Positions 13,436-16,247 of a stretch of DNA of 16,247 nt are shown one piece after another. The stretch lies in the NCBI GenBank assembly GCA_946480705.1, contig CAMLLF010000016.1:1-16247 (forward strand). The letters run 5' to 3'. The position numbers were made by a program, and so were the translations under genes. The notes below the pieces were generated by a model. That model saw nothing but the letters and a program-made list of their open reading frames with translations. It made no database searches and was not told the origin of the DNA. Source of the DNA: an uncultured Lysobacteraceae bacterium (GTDB lineage: Bacteria; Pseudomonadota; Gammaproteobacteria; Xanthomonadales; Rhodanobacteraceae). Position 1 is the first letter of the stretch; each line of letters starts with the position of its first letter.

Positions 13436-14212
13436 CTACTGCGCGCAACTCGTCCCCGCAATCGACGTCACGCGTTCCAGCGCGAGCGTGCCCGAGGCAG
13501 TGAATGCCGGATCTGTCGACGTCCAGGCGACGCTGCCGGCATTGCAGCCGGTGAACGTGAAGGTCAGCGTGCCCCACGGCGGATTGGTGATCTGCGTCGG
13601 GTCGAAGTTCGGCGGGAAGCGGCCGCCGCGGCTCTTGACCGCCTGCATCTCGATGCGGTTGTTGACGAGCTGGCCGACGCCGAGGATCCAGACCTGGTTG
13701 CCGTTCGCGTCGAACGTGAACCAGAACGCCGTCACCGTGGTGTCGTTGACCTTCTCGAGCTGGAAGCCGTGGCCGCTCTGCTGCGGATTGAACCAGTTGC
13801 CGCTGACCGCATTGCCGATCGCGAAGCCCGAGCCGCCGCCCTGGACGATGATCTTGCCCGACATGCCGATGCCGCCGGCAGCGCCGTGTGCGCTGCAGTA
13901 GTAGCCGACTTCGCCGGCATCGGAGAAGGTCAGCGTCTGCGACCATTCGTTGGAGCTCGGCGCGCCGCCGGTGACGTAGCCGTCGCGGGCGCAGTCGTTG
14001 GAGCAGCGGAACGAGCCGTCGTCGGCGACTACATTGTGGAAACCGCCTGCATTGCGAAAAGTTACCGTATCGCCGGCCTGGATCGTCAGCGTCGACGGCG
14101 AGAAGCCGTTGCCGCTGCCGCCGACGGTGACGACGTGATTGGCCGCCGTGGCCAGGCCTGTGCCGAGCAGCAGGCAGACGCCCGCCACCAGTCGAACGAA
14201 TCGCCGATTCAT
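13436..14212 (-). CDS. Secreted cupredoxin (plastocyanin-like) with an extra C-terminal domain
   Basis: A 258-residue exported protein. A signal peptide is clear (MNRRFVRLVAGVCLLLGTGL, then ATA; cleavage near 23/24). Residues 25-124 form a plastocyanin/azurin-like domain: NGFSPSTLTIQAGDTVTFRN, then copper ligands His59 in GGFHNV, and Cys106, His109 and Met117 in YYCSAHGAAGGIGMSGKIIV. Two further cysteines (70 and 74) may form a disulfide. The second domain (about 130-258) starts ISGNW-like: AIGNAVSGNWFNPQQSGHGF, then VTAFWFTFDANGNQVWILGV and TFTGCNAGSVAWTS. This domain is, from memory, a recurrent module in secreted proteins of Xanthomonadales with no assigned function. The start has a GGAGG ribosome site six nt upstream. 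Likely role: periplasmic or extracellular electron transfer or copper binding; the partner is unknown. A terminator follows. Confidence 0.9.
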   Translation of the reverse strand: MNRRFVRLVAGVCLLLGTGLATAANHVVTVGGSGNGFSPSTLTIQAGDTVTFRNAGGFHNVVADDGSFRCSNDCARDGYVTGGAPSSNEWSQTLTFSDAGEVGYYCSAHGAAGGIGMSGKIIVQGGGSGFAIGNAVSGNWFNPQQSGHGFQLEKVNDTTVTAFWFTFDANGNQVWILGVGQLVNNRIEMQAVKSRGGRFPPNFDPTQITNPPWGTLTFTFTGCNAGSVAWTSTDPAFTASGTLALERVTSIAGTSCAQ

Positions 14213-14289
14213 GAAATGCCTCCGTAGCGTAACGCCGCGCCGGATGCGCGGTTCGTTGGCTGTGAGTGCAGGCGGCGCGCGGAATGGTT

Positions 14290-14329
14290 GTCCGCGAACG
14301 TCAGTCCGCGAACGTCGGGCGCGTTCGCG
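14290..14329. repeat. Tandem gtccgcgaacgtc pair plus hairpin after the porin stop
   Basis: The 13-mer gtccgcgaacgtc occurs at 14290-14302 and 14304-14316. The second copy overlaps an 8-bp inverted repeat, cgcgaacg (14307-14314) and cgttcgcg (14322-14329), immediately beyond the stop codon of the porin gene at 14330. It could be a weak transcript end for that gene or binding sites upstream of the cupredoxin gene; no T-run is present. Confidence 0.5.
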
Positions 14330-15046
14330 TCAGAAGCTCCAGACCACGCTGGTGACCCAGCGCGTCTGGTCGCGTGCGCCGGTGTTGTAGCGCAGGGCGT
14401 CGGGCGACGACCACAGCAGCGAGGTATAGATGTAGACGTCGCCGACGCCGTAGCTCAGGCCGGCGCTGCCGTAGCGATAGCTCAGATCGGCGACGTGCAG
14501 ATGCGCGACGCCGAGGCCGGCGTTCGCCGACAGCCGTCCGCGGATCGGCTGCCGATAGCTGAGTTCGGCCGATCCCGCAAAACCTTTTTGGGCGCCGAGA
14601 TAGCTGAAGATGCCCGGCATGTCCGGCGACAGCGCGATGCTGAGCCGCCAGCGTCCGCGCCAGCCTATCGCGGCGGTCACGTCGTTGTAGCGCAGTTCGT
14701 TGCGCCAGACGTTCCACGGCGATTCGTAGTGCACGACACCGACCTTCGCCGACCAGTCGTCGTCGAGCGACCAGTAGCGGTCGGCATACAGCGTGAGCTG
14801 CGCGCCCGAGGACTGGAATGGCGGGCGTTCCTGCGACGCGCCGAAACCGGCGGTCCAGCCGTCGCCGCGGTAGTGCAGGTCGGCGAGCCATGCCGGCTGG
14901 CCGGAACTCAGGCTCACGCCGCGATAGACGTTGTCGGTGCCATAGCCGATCGCGCCGCCCCACTGCGCGTTCGCCGCACCGGCCGACAGGGCCAGACCGG
15001 CCAGCAGCGCGCGGCGGCGAAAAGCGTCGATGCGGGGGCCTGCCAT
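14330..15046 (-). CDS. TorF-family outer-membrane protein (putative porin)
   Basis: A 238-residue exported beta-barrel protein. The signal sequence (DAFRRRALLAGLALSAGAAN, Ala-X-Ala near residue 26) is followed by the family opening WGGAIGYGTDNVYRGVSLSS and GQPAWLADLHYRGDGW, like the 'SDYVFRGIS......PA...' start of TorF proteins. Alternating strands with aromatic girdles run to the terminus, which ends WVTSVVWSF with the C-terminal phenylalanine that the BAM machinery recognises. Length (about 240) fits the family. The ATG at 15046 is preferred over an in-frame GTG at 15079, since it places the basic n-region at the start. It is divergent from the ECF sigma gene, with 164 nt between them, and upstream of the cupredoxin on the same strand (117 nt gap). 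Its cargo is not known; the TorF name is a family label only. Confidence 0.82.
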   Translation of the reverse strand: MAGPRIDAFRRRALLAGLALSAGAANAQWGGAIGYGTDNVYRGVSLSSGQPAWLADLHYRGDGWTAGFGASQERPPFQSSGAQLTLYADRYWSLDDDWSAKVGVVHYESPWNVWRNELRYNDVTAAIGWRGRWRLSIALSPDMPGIFSYLGAQKGFAGSAELSYRQPIRGRLSANAGLGVAHLHVADLSYRYGSAGLSYGVGDVYIYTSLLWSSPDALRYNTGARDQTRWVTSVVWSF

Positions 15047-15154
15047 GGCGCAGAATCTGCCTGAACTGTCGGTCGTCACGCGAACTTACACCGGGAGAAG
15101 TGGCAGGTTTGCGGCCGGGGTCACGCCCGAGTCCGCCAGAAAATTCCGACAGCG

Positions 15155-15180
15155 CAACCTTTTCGCGCCGGGCCGGTACT
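15155..15180 (+). promoter_or_regulatory. Candidate ECF-type promoter ahead of the sigma factor gene
   Basis: The block caacctttt (15155-15163) and ggtact (15175-15180) has the AAC-containing -35 and spacing expected of promoters read by ECF sigma factors, and starts 56 nt upstream of the sigma ATG. If real it would allow autoregulation. Assigned by eye from motif shape. Confidence 0.3.
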
Positions 15181-15210
15181 CAGAACTGAACTGACGGGAT
15201 CCGGAAGCCG

Positions 15211-15846
15211 ATGGAATCTATCACCGACGACAGCGGTGCGGGCAACGCCCCGGCCGTCCAGGAGGCCGAAGGCGACGCGATCGAGCGTAGCCTGCTGGCC
15301 GCCGTCGGCCGCGGCGACCGTATCGCGTTCGAACGGCTCTATCTGCGCCAGCATCCGCTGCTCGCGCGTTTCATCGCGCGGCATACCGCGCGACGCGATC
15401 TCGTCGACGAAATCATCAACGACGCGTTCTGGGTCGTCTGGCGCAAGGCCGCCGAGTTTCGCGGCGAGTCGAAAGTCGGCACCTGGATCATCGGCATCGC
15501 GTATCGCTGCATGCTCAAGGCGCTGCGGCAGAACGTGCCGGTCGTCGACGCCGATGCCGACGAGGCATTCGACCTGTCCGGCTCGGATACCGGAGAAAGC
15601 GAACTGCGCGAACTCAGCGACTGGGTGCGGCGCGGCCTCGCGCTGCTGTCGCCAGAGCAGCGCATGACGATGGAACTCGCGTACTACCTCGGCCAGTCCT
15701 GCGAGGAGATCGCCACGATCATGAACTGCGCGACCGGCACGGTGAAGGCGCGCATGTTTCACGCGCGCCTGCGCCTGCGCAATTCGCTGCCCGCACTCGG
15801 CGGCGACGCAGGGCCCGACGCGGCCACACATTCAGTACGGAAATGA
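15211..15846 (+). CDS. ECF-family RNA polymerase sigma factor
   Basis: A 211-residue sigma-70 family protein of the extracytoplasmic function group. Region 2 spans about residues 30-105 (AFERLYLRQHPLLARFIARH, RRDLVDEIINDAFWVVWRKA, FRGESKVGTWIIGIAYRCML), including the core-binding and -10 recognition helices. Region 4 is at about 138-190 (RGLALLSPEQRMTMELAYYL, GQSCEEIATIMNCATGTVKA, RMFHARLRLRN), with a full helix-turn-helix. A short acidic linker (VVDADADEAFDLSGSDTGES) separates them. The N-terminal 25 residues are variable. GGAAG precedes the ATG at 15211. The stop overlaps the start of the anti-sigma gene (ATGA at 15843-15846), the common coupling for a sigma/anti-sigma pair. Targets are unknown; the divergent porin and the cupredoxin are obvious candidates. 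Confidence 0.94.
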   Translation: MESITDDSGAGNAPAVQEAEGDAIERSLLAAVGRGDRIAFERLYLRQHPLLARFIARHTARRDLVDEIINDAFWVVWRKAAEFRGESKVGTWIIGIAYRCMLKALRQNVPVVDADADEAFDLSGSDTGESELRELSDWVRRGLALLSPEQRMTMELAYYLGQSCEEIATIMNCATGTVKARMFHARLRLRNSLPALGGDAGPDAATHSVRK

Positions 15847-16247
15847 CCATGAACGACGAACCGAATGCCCACTGCCGCACCTGGGATCTGATTCCCTGGG
15901 TCGTCAACGGCACGGCGACGCCGGCGCAGCGCGAGCGCGTCGAACAGCATCTGCGCGACTGCGCCGACTGCCGCCACGAGTTCGCGCTGCAGCAGCAGTT
16001 CCAGGCCGGGCTGAGGATCGACGCCGGCGCCGTCATCGACCCGCAGCCGGGTCTGCAGCGCCTGCTCGCGCGCCTGGACCTCGAACCGGCCGCGGTCGCC
16101 GATGCGTTTCCGGCGATCGAGCGCGAGTTTCCCGCGCGCCGCGCGTCGCGCGGCTTCACGCCGTGGCTCGCGGCCGCGGTCGTCGTGCAGGCGATCGGAC
16201 TCTCGCTGCTCGGCGGGTTCGTACTTGGCCGGCCCGACACGGCACTG
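15843..16247 (+). CDS. Zinc-finger membrane anti-sigma factor (partial, runs off the window)
   Basis: The frame is open for 135 codons to the window end. The N-terminal domain is a ZAS-type anti-sigma domain: WDLIPWVVNGTATPAQRERV, then EQHLRDCADCRHEF, i.e. H-x3-C-x2-C with an earlier His-Cys (HC at residues 10-11). A membrane helix follows at about 108-129 (WLAAAVVVQAIGLSLLGGFV). The cytoplasmic N-terminus should hold the sigma factor at the membrane until a signal arrives in the periplasm. The ATG at 15843 overlaps the sigma stop; a second in-frame ATG at 15849 is equally possible. The C-terminal sensor region lies outside the window. Confidence 0.88.
   Translation, partial: MTMNDEPNAHCRTWDLIPWVVNGTATPAQRERVEQHLRDCADCRHEFALQQQFQAGLRIDAGAVIDPQPGLQRLLARLDLEPAAVADAFPAIEREFPARRASRGFTPWLAAAVVVQAIGLSLLGGFVLGRPDTAL

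Noticed and set aside
14290..14316. Possible CRISPR-like direct repeat
   Set aside because: Only two 13-nt copies separated by one base; no array, spacers or cas genes.

Overview
The window is GC-rich and densely coding. It reads as a chromosome of a gammaproteobacterium, most likely from the Xanthomonadales/Lysobacterales (Rhodanobacter/Dokdonella/Lysobacter-like). The inference rests on a biosynthetic SpeA arginine decarboxylase divergent from a SpeE with a GGGDCG motif, an OleD-like reductase, a UbiJ-UbiB pair, a TorF-type porin, a cupredoxin carrying a C-terminal 'SGNWFNPQQSGHGFQ' domain, and purine/pyrimidine palindromes in the spacers. There is no transposase, CRISPR, tRNA or rRNA, and nothing that must be phage.

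Layout. 1-399 (-): a partial ORF whose first ~34 residues do not look like PilT but whose remainder is clearly the C-terminal part of a PilT twitching ATPase without the ATPase core; this is a suspicious junction. 457-536: a perfect 28-bp inverted repeat. 547-3838 (-): WYL-type regulator, ubiJ and ubiB, tightly packed. 4011-4822 (+): a possible 62-aa secreted peptide overlapping a LysE-family exporter. 4829-7835 (-): four genes joined by ATGA overlaps (GT2 polyprenyl-phosphate glycosyltransferase, 4-TM SMR/EamA-like flippase, PIG-V-like GT-C transferase broken by a frameshift, membrane-anchored periplasmic protein of unknown function). This resembles a GtrB/GtrA/GtrC-type module for lipid-linked periplasmic glycosylation. 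7912-8922 (-): OleD-like reductase. 9115-12125: speA (-) and speE (+), divergent around a 269-bp control region. 12212-13117 (+): AEC-family permease. 13118-13435: a gene-free spacer holding a 162-nt imperfect palindrome, a second palindrome and a terminator. 13436-15046 (-): secreted cupredoxin and TorF-like porin. 15211-16247 (+): ECF sigma factor and its zinc-finger membrane anti-sigma factor (cut by the window end).

The strongest candidates for something undescribed are (i) the four-gene glycan cassette with its unknown fourth member, (ii) a family of at least four hairpins sitting only between genes, with arms built around GTGAGAAACGAGTRAGCG-like sequence, and (iii) the separate 162-nt hairpin apparently inserted in one of them. 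Family assignments come from motif recognition by eye; no database search was run.
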